From Saccharothrix sp. S26 (GTDB lineage: Bacteria; Actinomycetota; Actinomycetes; Mycobacteriales; Pseudonocardiaceae): DNA of 64,000 nt. The translations under genes were made by a program, and so were the position numbers. The notes under the pieces are model-generated. The model saw nothing but the letters and a program-made list of their open reading frames with translations, had not been told where the DNA came from and did no database searches. The DNA lies in contig NZ_JAJUWT010000007.1 of assembly GCF_021390395.1 (NCBI RefSeq), forward strand, positions 248,001-312,000, given 5' to 3'. Positions 52,998 through 61,533 of this stretch are shown here, one piece after another; position 1 is the first letter of the stretch, and each line of letters opens with the position of its first letter.

Positions 52998-54473
52998 GTG
53001 ACCGGTCGCTACGAGAATCCTGAGCCGTCGTGGCAGCAGCCGACCGGAGCGGAGGGGCAGCAGCAGCCCAACCCGAACCAGTCGGGCGGCTACCAGGTCG
53101 AGCCGGGATCGGGAGCCCACTACGTCGAGCCCCAGACCGTCTACCTCGACCCGGCGCAGTCGGGCCCGGTGACCGGACCGCCGTCGGGTGGCTTCCCGGC
53201 GCAGTCCGGGCCGTACCCGGTGCCGGGCCAGCAGTCGGGTCCGTACCCCGTGGCCGGTCAGCAGTCCGGTCCGTACCCCGTGGCGGGCCAGCAGTCCGGT
53301 CCGTACCCCGTGGCGGGCCAGCAGTCGGGCCCGTACCAGGTGTCCGGCGGGCAGTCGGGCGCGTACCAGGTGTCGGGTGGCCAGTCGGGCGCGTACCAGG
53401 TGTCCGGCGGGCAGTCCGGCGCTTACCAGGTGTCGGGCGGGCAGTCCGGCCCGTACCCCGGCCCCGGGCAGTCGGGACCGCACCAGTACCAGGGCGGGTT
53501 CCCCAACAACTTCCCGCAGAGCGTCCAGCCCCAGCCGCCGCAGGCGCAGCGGGCCACCGCGGGCGACGTCACCTCGCAGCAGCTGATCAAGCGCGCGAAG
53601 CGACCGCCGCAGTCCGGCTGGCGCAAGACGCTGCACTCGGTCACCGGCGGCCTGATCAACCTCGGCGAGAGCCCCGCGGACATCCGCAGGCGTGAGCTGA
53701 TCAGCCGGATCAACCAGCCGCTGCGCGGGTGCTACAAGATCGCGATGCTGAGCCTCAAGGGCGGTGTCGGCAAGACCACGACGACGACCACGCTCGGCTC
53801 GACGTTCTCGTCGCTGCGCGGCGACCGGGTCATCGCGGTGGACGCCAACCCCGACCGCGGCACGCTGGCGCTGAAGGTGCCCAGGGAGACCACGGCGACC
53901 GTGCGGCACCTGCTGCGCGACGCCTCGAAGATCACCCGCTACAGCGACGTGCGCGCGTACACCTCGCAGTCGCCCAGCCGGCTCGAGGTGCTGGCGTCCG
54001 AGCAGGACCCGGCCGTGTCGGAGGCGTTCAGCGACCAGGACTACCTGCGCACGGTCTCGCTGCTGGAGCTGTTCTACAACATCGTGCTCACCGACTGCGG
54101 CACCGGCTTGATGCACTCGGCCATGAAGGGCGTGCTCGACCAGGCCGACTCGTTGGTGCTGGTCTCGTCCGGCTCGGTGGACGGCGCGCAGACCTCGGCG
54201 GCGACGCTGGACTGGCTCGACGCGCACGGCTACCGCGACCTGGTCGCGAAGTCCGTCGCGGTGATCAACTCGGTGCGGCCGGGCTCGGGCAAGGTCGACC
54301 TGGACAAGCTGGCCGCGCACTTCGCCCAGCGCTGCCGCGCGGTCGTGCGCATCCCGTTCGACAGCCACCTGGAGGAGGGCGCGGAGATCGAGCTGGACAA
54401 GCTCGCCCCCGACACCCGGCTGGCGCTGCTGGAGCTCGCCGCCACGGTGGCCGACGACTTCCCGAACAACTGA
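52998..54473 (+). CDS. MinD/ParA-like P-loop ATPase with decapeptide-repeat head
   Basis: 491 residues. The N-terminal 200 are disordered, with eight tandem decapeptides (residues ~70-150) of two types, SGPYPVAGQQ and SGAYQVSGGQ. The C-terminal domain is a deviant Walker ATPase: MLSLKGGVGKTTTTTTLGS (P-loop), VIAVDANPDRGTLALKV and IVLTDCGTGLMHSAMKGVLD. Such proteins drive polar positioning or secretion in actinobacteria. A long, repetitive head is common in ESX-related and Rv0530-type ATPases. GTG start, 156 bp after ccsA. Confidence 0.78.
   Translation: MTGRYENPEPSWQQPTGAEGQQQPNPNQSGGYQVEPGSGAHYVEPQTVYLDPAQSGPVTGPPSGGFPAQSGPYPVPGQQSGPYPVAGQQSGPYPVAGQQSGPYPVAGQQSGPYQVSGGQSGAYQVSGGQSGAYQVSGGQSGAYQVSGGQSGPYPGPGQSGPHQYQGGFPNNFPQSVQPQPPQAQRATAGDVTSQQLIKRAKRPPQSGWRKTLHSVTGGLINLGESPADIRRRELISRINQPLRGCYKIAMLSLKGGVGKTTTTTTLGSTFSSLRGDRVIAVDANPDRGTLALKVPRETTATVRHLLRDASKITRYSDVRAYTSQSPSRLEVLASEQDPAVSEAFSDQDYLRTVSLLELFYNIVLTDCGTGLMHSAMKGVLDQADSLVLVSSGSVDGAQTSAATLDWLDAHGYRDLVAKSVAVINSVRPGSGKVDLDKLAAHFAQRCRAVVRIPFDSHLEEGAEIELDKLAPDTRLALLELAATVADDFPNN
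53205..53447 (+). repeat. In-frame 30-bp tandem repeats encoding decapeptides
   Basis: Eight tandem 30-bp units lie inside the MinD-like gene. Units 1-4 encode SGPYPVxGQQ, units 5-8 SGxYQVSGGQ. Their near-identity at DNA level within each group points to recent unit duplication. Confidence 0.85.
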
Positions 54474-54483
54474 CCCGTGCGAC

Positions 54484-54508
54484 GAGGGGCCTCACCACGA
54501 GGCCCCTC
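54484..54508. terminator. Bidirectional hairpin between convergent genes
   Basis: A perfect 10-bp stem GAGGGGCCTC / GAGGCCCCTC with 5-base loop ACCAC lies between the stop of the MinD-like gene and the stop of the convergent small membrane protein gene, suitable for both strands. Confidence 0.8.
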
Positions 54509-54512
54509 CGCG

Positions 54513-54692
54513 TCACTCTTCGTCGTCCGGCTTCTTCTTGCGCTGCTCACCGAGCTTGCGCAGGAAGTCGGGGTCGTCGTCCGGCGCCACGAAACGACGG
54601 CTGGGGGCGGTATCGACCCGGTCCGGTCCGAACGCACGCCACAGCAGCACGGCGATGGTGAGCGCACCGATCACCGCGAGCAGGTAGAGCAT
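54513..54692 (-). CDS. Small single-helix membrane protein
   Basis: 59 residues. One N-terminal helix (MLYLLAVIGALTIAVLLWRA) is followed by a charged tail (RKLGEQRKKKPDDEE). The start ATG 54692 has a perfect AAAGGAGGT seven bases upstream, favouring it over ATG 54713. Similar tiny proteins follow the MinD-like gene in relatives. Function unknown. Confidence 0.75.
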   Translation of the reverse strand: MLYLLAVIGALTIAVLLWRAFGPDRVDTAPSRRFVAPDDDPDFLRKLGEQRKKKPDDEE

Positions 54693-54744
54693 GGTCGCCA
54701 CCTCCTTTGCCACGAGATTACCCGTGTCCCGGAGGTGTACGTGT

Positions 54745-55002
54745 TCAGTGCCGAACGGGTTCGGTCGCCTCCGTGGTCAGCTGGGACAACAGGTGCTGGA
54801 CCTCGGACTCGCGGAACCTGCGGTGGCCGCCGGGCGTGCGGATCGACCCGATCCGGCCCGCGGTGGCCCAGCGGGTGACCGTCTTCGGGTCGACCCGGAA
54901 CAGGTTCGCGACCTCACCTGGCGTCAGCAGGCGCTCCCCGTGGTGTCCCTGCGTCACGGTCACGGCATCCTCCCCGATGGCGAACAGACGTACCGGACGC
55001 AT
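54745..55002 (-). CDS. bldC: BldC-type MerR-like developmental regulator
   Basis: 85 residues. The C-terminal 65 match BldC closely: LLTPGEVANLFRVDPKTVTR, WATAGRIGSIRTPGGHRRFR and ESEVQHLL. BldC is a small DNA-binding protein that represses premature development in Streptomyces by cooperative binding to direct repeats. The N-terminal 20 residues (MRPVRLFAIGEDAVTVTQGH) are not part of the fold; a later GTG start (residue 14) is possible. The presence of BldC together with a BldN-like sigma factor indicates a sporulating lifestyle. Confidence 0.9.
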   Translation of the reverse strand: MRPVRLFAIGEDAVTVTQGHHGERLLTPGEVANLFRVDPKTVTRWATAGRIGSIRTPGGHRRFRESEVQHLLSQLTTEATEPVRH

Positions 55003-55131
55003 CGTGGCACCTCACCCATCGGGTACTCGAACGCTTGGGTGATGGTAAAGAGGTAGTAAGGGACGAAGGGTGCGGTTCGGACATCCCCGCCCCATCACCC
55101 GGGCGGGGTCGGTGGGCCTACCCTGTGACCG

Positions 55132-55599
55132 GTGGACGCTCTTGATCGCCAGATCATCGCCGCCCTGCGGGAGAACGGCCGGGCCACCTACGCCGACCTG
55201 GGCCGCAAGGTGGGCCTCTCGGCCTCCGCCGTGCACGAGCGGGTCGGCAAGCTCGAAGCCACCGGCGTCATCGTCGGCTATCACGCGGTCGTGGACCCCA
55301 GCGCGGTCGGCCTCGGCGTGACCGCGCTGGTCAGCATCCACCCCACCGACACCGCGGACGACGACGAGCTGGCCGTCGCGCTGGCCGAGCTGGTCGAGGT
55401 CGAGTCGTGCTACCGGGTGGCGGGCGACGAGTCGTTCATCGTCAAGGTCCGGGTCGCCACGGTGGACGACCTGGAGCGCTCGTTGGGCCGGTTGCGGCGC
55501 ATCCAGGGCGTCGCGCGCACGCGCACCACGGTCGTGCTGTCCACCCGGTTCGAGGGCCGACCCAACACCGCGGCGGCCGGGCCCGCGGGCGACGCGTAA
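55132..55599 (+). CDS. Lrp/AsnC family transcriptional regulator
   Basis: 155 residues. An N-terminal HTH (DALDRQIIAALRENGRATYA, GLSASAVHERVGKLEATGVI) and C-terminal RAM/ACT-like domain (VTALVSIHPTDTADDDELAV, VESCYRVAGDESFIVKVRVA). Such proteins sense amino acids. GTG start. It diverges from bldC, with the 129 bp between them showing no clear operator. Target unknown. Confidence 0.92.
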   Translation: MDALDRQIIAALRENGRATYADLGRKVGLSASAVHERVGKLEATGVIVGYHAVVDPSAVGLGVTALVSIHPTDTADDDELAVALAELVEVESCYRVAGDESFIVKVRVATVDDLERSLGRLRRIQGVARTRTTVVLSTRFEGRPNTAAAGPAGDA

Positions 55600-55609
55600 C
55601 CTGGTTGAC

Positions 55610-55867
55610 GTGCACCTGGGTCGTGATGTGACGCTCTACATCTGCGCGCGCCTGGGCATGGTCGCCGCGGCCACCGCGGTGCTCGTGCTCGTGAACGTGC
55701 CGCTGCTGGTCGCCCTCGCCGTGGGCGTGGTGGTGGCGCTGCCGCTGTCGATGTTCGTGTTCAAGGGGCTGCGGACGCGGGTCGCGCAGGGCTTGGAGGA
55801 GAAGCAGTCCGCGCGCCGCGCCGAGCGCGAGAAGCTGCGCGCCCAGTTGCGCGGCGACGCCGCCTAG
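55610..55867 (+). CDS. DUF4229 membrane protein
   Basis: 85 residues. Two helices (VTLYICARLGMVAAATAVLV, PLLVALAVGVVVALPLSMFV) and a charged coiled C-terminus (QSARRAEREKLRAQLRG) match DUF4229, which is actinobacteria-specific and near Lrp or men genes. GTG 55610 is used; GTG 55628 is also possible. It ends 3 bp from the convergent small membrane gene. Confidence 0.82.
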   Translation: MHLGRDVTLYICARLGMVAAATAVLVLVNVPLLVALAVGVVVALPLSMFVFKGLRTRVAQGLEEKQSARRAEREKLRAQLRGDAA

Positions 55868-55870
55868 CGG

Positions 55871-56182
55871 CTACACCACCAGCAGGATCGCCCCGCCGAG
55901 GTTGGCCAGCAGCACGACGGCCAGCACCGCGCCGATGTTCGTGCTCTCGCGCAGCCGCAGGGCCAGCGCCAGCGCCCCGACCGGCGGCATCACGGGCTTG
56001 CGCTCGCGGTGGGCGATCCGGATCGCGCCGAACGCCACGCCGAGCGGTTCCAGGCCCAGCTCGCGCGCTCCCTCGACGTCGGCGCGCCACTGCTCCCGGT
56101 AACGATCCCTTTGCCCGCGCGGCAGCAGCACGGCGGCCACCCGGACCGCGGCCAGGGCGAGTCGGGTCGTGAATCCGGTCAT
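55871..56182 (-). CDS. Small membrane protein coupled to a PadR regulator
   Basis: 103 residues. The hydrophobic N-terminal helix (FTTRLALAAVRVAAVLLPRG) is followed by a region RDRYREQWRADVEGARELGL and two further helices near the C-terminus. The ATG overlaps the padR stop by four bases, so the two are probably co-translated, as often seen for PadR regulators and small membrane partners. Function unknown. Confidence 0.65.
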   Translation of the reverse strand: MTGFTTRLALAAVRVAAVLLPRGQRDRYREQWRADVEGARELGLEPLGVAFGAIRIAHRERKPVMPPVGALALALRLRESTNIGAVLAVVLLANLGGAILLVV

Positions 56183-56487
56183 CGGGCGACCTCCGGTCGG
56201 GTGGCGGGCACGGGCTTGGCCTTCTTCGCGCACACCTTGACCGCCTCGCGGGCACCGTCGGGCGTGAGCACGTACATCCGGCGGCGCGGGCCGCGGCGTT
56301 CGCTGTCGTCGTCCCACGACGAGGTGACCCACCCGGCCCGTTCCAGGCGGTCGAGCAGCGGGTAGACGCTGCCGGACGGGCGCCCGGTCAGCTTGATGAT
56401 CTCCAGGCCCCAGCGCGGCTGGTCGCTGCCGAGCAGCACCCCCAGCACGTCGACCGTGGCCCCTCCGATGCGTCCGAGCGGTTCCAC
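56179..56487 (-). CDS. PadR family transcriptional regulator
   Basis: 102 residues of the PadR-s2 winged helix: VDVLGVLLGSDQPRWGLEII, RPSGSVYPLLDRLERAGWV and GPRRRMYVLTPDGAREAVKV. It starts with GTG. Between it and the ADP-ribosylglycohydrolase is a short gap containing CTAC-N4-GTAG, which might be its operator. The ligand is unknown. Confidence 0.88.
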   Translation of the reverse strand: MEPLGRIGGATVDVLGVLLGSDQPRWGLEIIKLTGRPSGSVYPLLDRLERAGWVTSSWDDDSERRGPRRRMYVLTPDGAREAVKVCAKKAKPVPATRPEVAR

Positions 56488-56509
56488 CCCTCAATGCTAC
56501 CTATGTAGA

Positions 56510-57529
56510 TCAAGGCGTGTCGAGCCCGGACCGGCCCTGGTCGGCGAAGGTGTCCGCCGCGTCGTCGGCCAGGCGCTGGACGACGTCGCGCAGCTCCAGC
56601 GCTTCCAACCAGTGCTCCGGGATGGCCCCGACGCCGTCACGCGCGCCGAGCAGGTTCCCGCACAGCGCGCCGGTCGAGTCGCTGTCACCGGAGTGGTTGA
56701 CCGCGAGCAGCAGCCCGTCGGCCAGGTCGCGGGCGGCCAGCGCGGTCAGCACCGCGATCGCCAGCGCCTCCTCGCCGACCCATCCGCCGCCCAACGCCGT
56801 CCCGATCACCTCGGGCGTCGGCCGCACCCCGCCCACGCCCAGCTCCACGGCCAGGTCCAGCAGGGACAACTGCTCCTCGTGCCCGTCCCACCGGATCAGC
56901 TCGGCGCGGGCCACCTCGATCGCGGGCCGCAGCGCCACGCCCGCGAGCACCTGCCGCACCAGCACCGCCAGCACGCCCGCGGACAGGTACCCGCTGGGGT
57001 GGCCGTGGGTCAGCGCGGCGGTCGCGACGGCCAGCTCGAACACCTCCCGCACGTCGTCGGACCACAACGCCACCGGGGCCGCGCGCATCACCGCGCCGCA
57101 GCCCTTGGAGTCGTTGATCGGCGCGTCCACCGTGCCGAGCACGCCCGAGCGCAACGCGGTCAGGCACGTGTTGCCGGGCGCGCGCTGGTCGTGCAGCTCG
57201 GGCACGTCCAGCAGCCACCCGTCCGGTCTGACCTCCGGCCCGCCCTGCGTGCGCAGCCACCGCGCGTACGCCACCCGCACCTCGTGCACGGGGTCGCTGC
57301 CGCGCTTGCGGGCCAACAGCAGGCCCTCCAGCGTGAACAGCGTCATCTGGGTGTCGTCGGTGATCGCGCCGAGCCTGCCGTAGGCGGGCGCGTAGTCGGT
57401 GAGGCCCGCGGGCCCGAACCGGCCCCGGATGCGGTCGATCCGGTCGAACTCGATCGAACCGCCGAGCGCGTCGCCGACCGCGCCGGCCAGCAGGCAGCCG
57501 CGCAGCAGGTCGATCGGAAGTGAGTTCAC
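56510..57529 (-). CDS. ADP-ribosylglycohydrolase family protein
   Basis: 339 residues of the DraG fold. Mg-binding motifs are [38 protein letters not shown] and [19 protein letters not shown]. It removes ADP-ribose from proteins, nucleic acids or small molecules; the target is unknown. It is divergent from the Cds1-like gene. No partner ADP-ribosyltransferase is visible nearby. Confidence 0.93.
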   Translation of the reverse strand: MNSLPIDLLRGCLLAGAVGDALGGSIEFDRIDRIRGRFGPAGLTDYAPAYGRLGAITDDTQMTLFTLEGLLLARKRGSDPVHEVRVAYARWLRTQGGPEVRPDGWLLDVPELHDQRAPGNTCLTALRSGVLGTVDAPINDSKGCGAVMRAAPVALWSDDVREVFELAVATAALTHGHPSGYLSAGVLAVLVRQVLAGVALRPAIEVARAELIRWDGHEEQLSLLDLAVELGVGGVRPTPEVIGTALGGGWVGEEALAIAVLTALAARDLADGLLLAVNHSGDSDSTGALCGNLLGARDGVGAIPEHWLEALELRDVVQRLADDAADTFADQGRSGLDTP

Positions 57530-57552
57530 GTCGCAGAAGTTATCGTGCCGGC

Positions 57553-58647
57553 GTGACCTCTTCGGTAGACCGATGCAGCTCCCGGACCAGGGAATGGGTG
57601 TGCGAGGCCGTCCACATCATCGAGGCGGACGCCAACCGCAGCGCGGACACGCACCTGCTGCACTTCCCCCTCCCACCGGAGTGGGGCATCGACCTGTACT
57701 TGAAGGACGAGTCGACCCACCCCACCGGCTCGCTCAAGCACCGGCTCGCGCGATCGCTGTTCCTGTACGCGATCTGCAACGGCTGGGTCGTCGGCGGCAC
57801 GCCCGTGATCGAGGCGTCGTCCGGCTCGACGGCCGTGTCGGAGGCGTACTTCGCGCGGTTGCTCGGGTTGCCGTTCATCGCGGTGATGCCCCGCTCCACC
57901 AGCAAGGAGAAGGTGGCGCTGATCGAGCGCCAGGGCGGGCAGTGCCACTTCGTGGACGAGCCGGGCGCGATCTACGACGAGTCCCGGCGGCTCGCGGCGG
58001 AGCTGGGCGGGCACTTCATGGACCAGTTCACCCACGCCGAGCGGGCCACCGACTGGCGCGGCAACAACAACATCGCCGAGTCGGTGTTCCAGCAGATGGC
58101 GATGGAGTCCGCGCCCGAGCCCGAGTGGGTCGTGGTGGGCGCGGGCACCGGCGGCACGAGCGCCACCATCGGCCGCTACATCCACTACCGCAAGCTGCGC
58201 ACCCGGCTGGCCGTGGTGGACCCGGAGCACTCGGTGTTCTTCGACGCGTGGCGCGACCGCGACCCGACGCTGACCGGGACGCGGGGCTCGGGCATCGAGG
58301 GCATCGGCAGGCCGCGGGTGGAGCCCTCGTTCATCCCCGACGTGATCGACCGGATGTACAAGGTGCCGGACGCGGCGTCGCTGGCGACCATCCGGCACGT
58401 CGAGCAGGTGCTGGGCCGGCGGGTCGGCGGGTCGACGGGCACGAACCTGTGGGGCGCGTTCCAGCTGATCGCGGAGATGCGCGCGTCCCGGTTGCGCGGC
58501 AGCGTGGTGACGTTGCTGTGCGACGGCGGCGAGCGTTACGCGCACACCTACTACGACGACGAGTGGGTGGCCGCCCAGGGCATGGACCTCCAGCCGCACC
58601 TGGCCACGCTGGAGAGGTTCCGCTCGACCGGTGTGTGGGGCCGCTGA
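57553..58647 (+). CDS. PLP-dependent cysteine synthase family enzyme (Cds1-like)
   Basis: 364 residues of fold-type II. The PLP Lys is in [18 protein letters not shown], phosphate binding uses [16 protein letters not shown], and the Asn/Ser loop is [18 protein letters not shown]. Long C-terminal region [19 protein letters not shown]. Relatives such as mycobacterial Rv3684 (Cds1) act as L-cysteine desulfhydrases releasing H2S. GTG 57553 is preferred. It is divergent from the ADP-ribosylglycohydrolase gene. Confidence 0.87.
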   Translation: MTSSVDRCSSRTREWVCEAVHIIEADANRSADTHLLHFPLPPEWGIDLYLKDESTHPTGSLKHRLARSLFLYAICNGWVVGGTPVIEASSGSTAVSEAYFARLLGLPFIAVMPRSTSKEKVALIERQGGQCHFVDEPGAIYDESRRLAAELGGHFMDQFTHAERATDWRGNNNIAESVFQQMAMESAPEPEWVVVGAGTGGTSATIGRYIHYRKLRTRLAVVDPEHSVFFDAWRDRDPTLTGTRGSGIEGIGRPRVEPSFIPDVIDRMYKVPDAASLATIRHVEQVLGRRVGGSTGTNLWGAFQLIAEMRASRLRGSVVTLLCDGGERYAHTYYDDEWVAAQGMDLQPHLATLERFRSTGVWGR

Positions 58648-58721
58648 TTCTTGCTTTCATGGGAACGCGCGGCGCGTGCCGTGCGTCGCAGCGGGGATCG
58701 GCACGTGGGAAGGGGTCTGCG

Positions 58722-59117
58722 GTGAGCGCGTGGCGGACGGCGGAGGTGCTGACGGCGGAGGACGTGCTGGCCAGGTCGGTCGCCGACGCCGACAAGGCCG
58801 TGCGCGAGGCGGCGAAGCTGCGGTACCCGCGGCGCGAGCCCTCCGCCGACGACGTGCGGCGGGTGATGCAGTACGCGAAGTCGAACGCGGCGTCGCCGGA
58901 GTTGCGAGCGTTGCAGCGCCGGATCGCGGGCGGCTACCTGAGCTGGCGCCAGGTGCTCATGGGTGAGGCCGCCGACGACCGGGGCGTGAAGGCGGCGCTG
59001 GAGGCGGACCGCGAGGCCCTGTCCGCCCTGTGCCGCGGTGAGGAACCCCGCGTGGCACCGCCCAAGCCCGAACCGCGTGACGACGAGCCGATCTCGTTCA
59101 CCGAGGACGCCTGGTAG
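58722..59117 (+). CDS. Hypothetical helical protein
   Basis: 131 residues, predominantly helical and Ala/Arg/Glu-rich: ADKAVREAAKLRYPRREPSA, DDVRRVMQYAKSNAASPELR and a terminal SFTEDAW. No signal peptide or membrane helix. GTG start 58722. It has no recognised family; it ends 7 bp before the convergent marR-like gene. I could not assign a function. Confidence 0.6.
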   Translation: MSAWRTAEVLTAEDVLARSVADADKAVREAAKLRYPRREPSADDVRRVMQYAKSNAASPELRALQRRIAGGYLSWRQVLMGEAADDRGVKAALEADREALSALCRGEEPRVAPPKPEPRDDEPISFTEDAW

Positions 59118-59124
59118 CCGGACG

Positions 59125-59580
59125 TCAGGCGTCCTCGTCCCGCCCCGGGAACACGACCGCGTGCAGCGCCTCCCGCAGCTCCCGCGCGGCCTCGGGGGTG
59201 AGCGGCGTGAGGAACGCGCGTTCGGCCTCGTCGCTCGCCGCCACGGCCAGGCGGAGCGTCTCGCGGCCCGCCTCGGTCAGCTCGACCACGTTGCGGCGGC
59301 GGTCCTCGGCGTCCGGGTGACGTGACACCAGGCCCTTGCCCTCCAGCGCGTCCAGCAGCGCGACCATCGTCGTGCGGTCGATGCCGAGCCGCTGCGCCGC
59401 CTGCTGCTGGGACATCGGCGCCCGACCGGCGAGCGCCAACATCACGCCCAGCTCACGGCCCTCGACGCCGTGGGGCGCCAACGCCTCGTTGAGCAGCTCC
59501 GCCATCCGCAGGTGCGCGTGCTTGAGCAGGTAGACCAGGTTCCCGCTCAGTTCCGGGCCGGGCCCGTCCGTCCTTGCCAC
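59125..59580 (-). CDS. MarR family transcriptional regulator
   Basis: 151 residues. The winged helix reads LALAGRAPMSQQQAAQRLGI, DRTTMVALLDALEGKGLVSR and HPDAEDRRRNVVELTEAGRE, flanked by dimerisation helices. Divergent from the epimerase gene, with a near-perfect inverted repeat at 59601-59627 between them. It most likely represses itself and the epimerase. Confidence 0.93.
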   Translation of the reverse strand: MARTDGPGPELSGNLVYLLKHAHLRMAELLNEALAPHGVEGRELGVMLALAGRAPMSQQQAAQRLGIDRTTMVALLDALEGKGLVSRHPDAEDRRRNVVELTEAGRETLRLAVAASDEAERAFLTPLTPEAARELREALHAVVFPGRDEDA

Positions 59581-59600
59581 GCGCCGATCCTATCGCTAGT

Positions 59601-59627
59601 CTGATTGTCAGTAGAACTGATAATCAG
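59601..59627. promoter_or_regulatory. MarR-type operator, 12-3-12 inverted repeat
   Basis: CTGATTGTCAGT-AGA-ACTGATAATCAG pairs with only one mismatch and is centrally placed between the divergent marR and epimerase genes. The AT-rich half sites (ATTNTCAG) are typical of MarR operators. Confidence 0.7.
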
Positions 59628-59651
59628 TCGAACGGCAGGAAGGCTACGAGA

Positions 59652-60599
59652 ATGATCCTGGTCACCGGGGGCCTGGGCTTCATCGGCTCGCACACCGTGC
59701 GAGCGCTGCTCGACGCGGGCGAGGGCTGCGTGCTCGTGCAGCGCCGTGCCGCGGACGTGCCGGCCGAGTTCGCCGGCGAGCGCGTCGTCGTGGAACGGGC
59801 CGACATCACCGACCTCGCCTCGCTACTCGACGCGGGCAGCCGGCACGGGATCACCGGCATCGTGCACCTGGCGGGCTCCATGCCGTGGCCGCCCGGCGCG
59901 GACGACCCGGTGGAGGCCACGCGCACCGCGCTCGGCGGCCTGCTGAACGTCCTGGAAGCCGCCCGGCGCTGGGGCGTGCCCCGCGTGGGCGTCGCGAGCA
60001 CGATCGGCGTCTACTCGGGCGTCACCGGTGAGGGCGCGCTCAGCGAGGACCTGCCGCTGCCGATGACGTCACCGCACCTGATCCCCAGGTTCAAGAAGAT
60101 CGGCGAGCTGCTCAACGAGCACTTGGCCGCGGAGACCGGGATCGAGGTCGTCGACTACCGCATCTCCGGCATCTGGGGACCGCGCGACCCGCACGGTGCG
60201 CTGTTCTTCGCCGCGCCCGAACTCGTCCGCGCCGCCGCGAAGGGCACCACGCCCGACCTCTCCACCCTGCCCGGTCCGGCGCACGCGGAAGACTCGCTCG
60301 ACCTCTGCTACGTGAAGGACTGCGCCCGCGCCATCGCGCTCCTGCAGACCGCGCCGCGGCTGCGCCACCGCACCTACAACGTCGCCTCGGGCCGGGCGAC
60401 GTCCAACGCCGAGATCATCGCCGCGATCAAGGTCGTCGTCCCGGACGCCCGGGTCGACCTGCCCACCGGCGGCGCGGACCGGCCGACGTGGCTCGACACC
60501 ACCCGCCTCCGGCAGGACACGGGCTACGAACCCGCCTACGGCACCGCACGCGCGGTCGCCGACTACCTCGACTGGTTCCGCGCGGGCAACGAGCGGTGA
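59652..60599 (+). CDS. NAD-dependent epimerase/dehydratase
   Basis: 315 residues of an extended SDR: MILVTGGLGFIGSHTVRALL (NAD), VHLAGSMPWPPGADDPVEAT, and TYNVASGRATSNAEIIAAIK in the substrate domain. The usual catalytic YxxxK is not evident: the corresponding segment is MTSPHLIPRFKKIGELL, so catalysis may differ. It is divergent from the marR-like gene and probably its target. Substrate unknown. Confidence 0.82.
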   Translation: MILVTGGLGFIGSHTVRALLDAGEGCVLVQRRAADVPAEFAGERVVVERADITDLASLLDAGSRHGITGIVHLAGSMPWPPGADDPVEATRTALGGLLNVLEAARRWGVPRVGVASTIGVYSGVTGEGALSEDLPLPMTSPHLIPRFKKIGELLNEHLAAETGIEVVDYRISGIWGPRDPHGALFFAAPELVRAAAKGTTPDLSTLPGPAHAEDSLDLCYVKDCARAIALLQTAPRLRHRTYNVASGRATSNAEIIAAIKVVVPDARVDLPTGGADRPTWLDTTRLRQDTGYEPAYGTARAVADYLDWFRAGNER

Positions 60600-60606
60600 A
60601 CCCGGC

Positions 60607-61479
60607 TCAGCCCAGCACGAGCGCGACCGGCACGGCGATGCCCCACACCAGCATCGCCAGGCCGGTGTCGCGCAGCACGGGGATCAGGTCACGCCCCTTG
60701 CTGCCGTTGAGCACCCGGCGCGCGCCGATGATCGCCAACGGCAGGGCCAGGAAGCCGATCAGGGCCAGCGGCACCCGCAGGCCGATCACCGGCGTGATCA
60801 CGAACGGGATCGACACCAGCGCCAGGTACAGCCGCCGCGAGTCGCGGTCGCCCAGCGTGGACGCCAGGGTCCGCTTGCCCGCCCGCACGTCCGTCGGGAT
60901 ATCGCGCAGGCTGTTGGCGATCATCACGCCGGTCGAGAACGAGCCCATCGCGACCGCGCCGCCGATGCCGATGCCGGTGACCTCACCGGTCATCACGTAC
61001 AACGTGCCCAGCACCGCCGCCGGGCCGAAGAACAGGAACACGGCCAGCTCGCCCAGCCCCGAGTACCCGTACGGCTTGCGGCCACCGGTGTAGAACCACG
61101 CCGCCGCGATGCACACCGCGCCGAACGCCACCATCCAGTACCGGCCGGTCAGCAGCACCAGCGCCAACCCCGCCAGCCCGGCCACGCCCAGCGCCGCGAA
61201 CGCCGCCGTCCGCACCGCCTTCGGGTCGGCCGCGCCCGACCCGACCAGGCGGAACGGGCCGACCCGGTTCGCGTCGGTCCCCCGGATGCCGTCGGAGTAG
61301 TCGTTGGCGTAGTTCACGCCCACCTGCAACGCCACCGACACCACGAGCGCGAGCACCGCCCACCGGAGGTCGAACCCGTCGATGTGGTGCGCGGCGCCCG
61401 CGCCGACCAGCACCGGCGCGATCGAGTTCGGCAGCGTGCGGGGGCGGGTCCCCGATACCCACTGGGCGACTGTGGCCAT
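60607..61479 (-). CDS. menA: 1,4-dihydroxy-2-naphthoate polyprenyltransferase
   Basis: 290 residues, UbiA-type integral membrane prenyltransferase. The two Asp-rich motifs are NYANDYSDGIRGTDANRVGP and NSLRDIPTDVRAGKRTLAST. Eight or so helices. It attaches the polyprenyl chain to DHNA to form demethylmenaquinone. ATG 61479 has GGAGG at a good distance; ATG 61488 is closer to the RBS. It is on the strand with menE and menB. Confidence 0.96.
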   Translation of the reverse strand: MATVAQWVSGTRPRTLPNSIAPVLVGAGAAHHIDGFDLRWAVLALVVSVALQVGVNYANDYSDGIRGTDANRVGPFRLVGSGAADPKAVRTAAFAALGVAGLAGLALVLLTGRYWMVAFGAVCIAAAWFYTGGRKPYGYSGLGELAVFLFFGPAAVLGTLYVMTGEVTGIGIGGAVAMGSFSTGVMIANSLRDIPTDVRAGKRTLASTLGDRDSRRLYLALVSIPFVITPVIGLRVPLALIGFLALPLAIIGARRVLNGSKGRDLIPVLRDTGLAMLVWGIAVPVALVLG

Positions 61480-61533
61480 GCCGGACATCCTCCGACATGG
61501 TGCGCGGGGACCCGCTCCCGGGTGGTCGCGAGA

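Noticed and set aside
55910-58700. Toxin-antitoxin or defence island around the PadR, ADP-ribosylglycohydrolase and Cds1-like genes
   Set aside because: No ADP-ribosyltransferase (DarT-like) or nuclease partner is present. The genes look like ordinary metabolic or regulatory genes.
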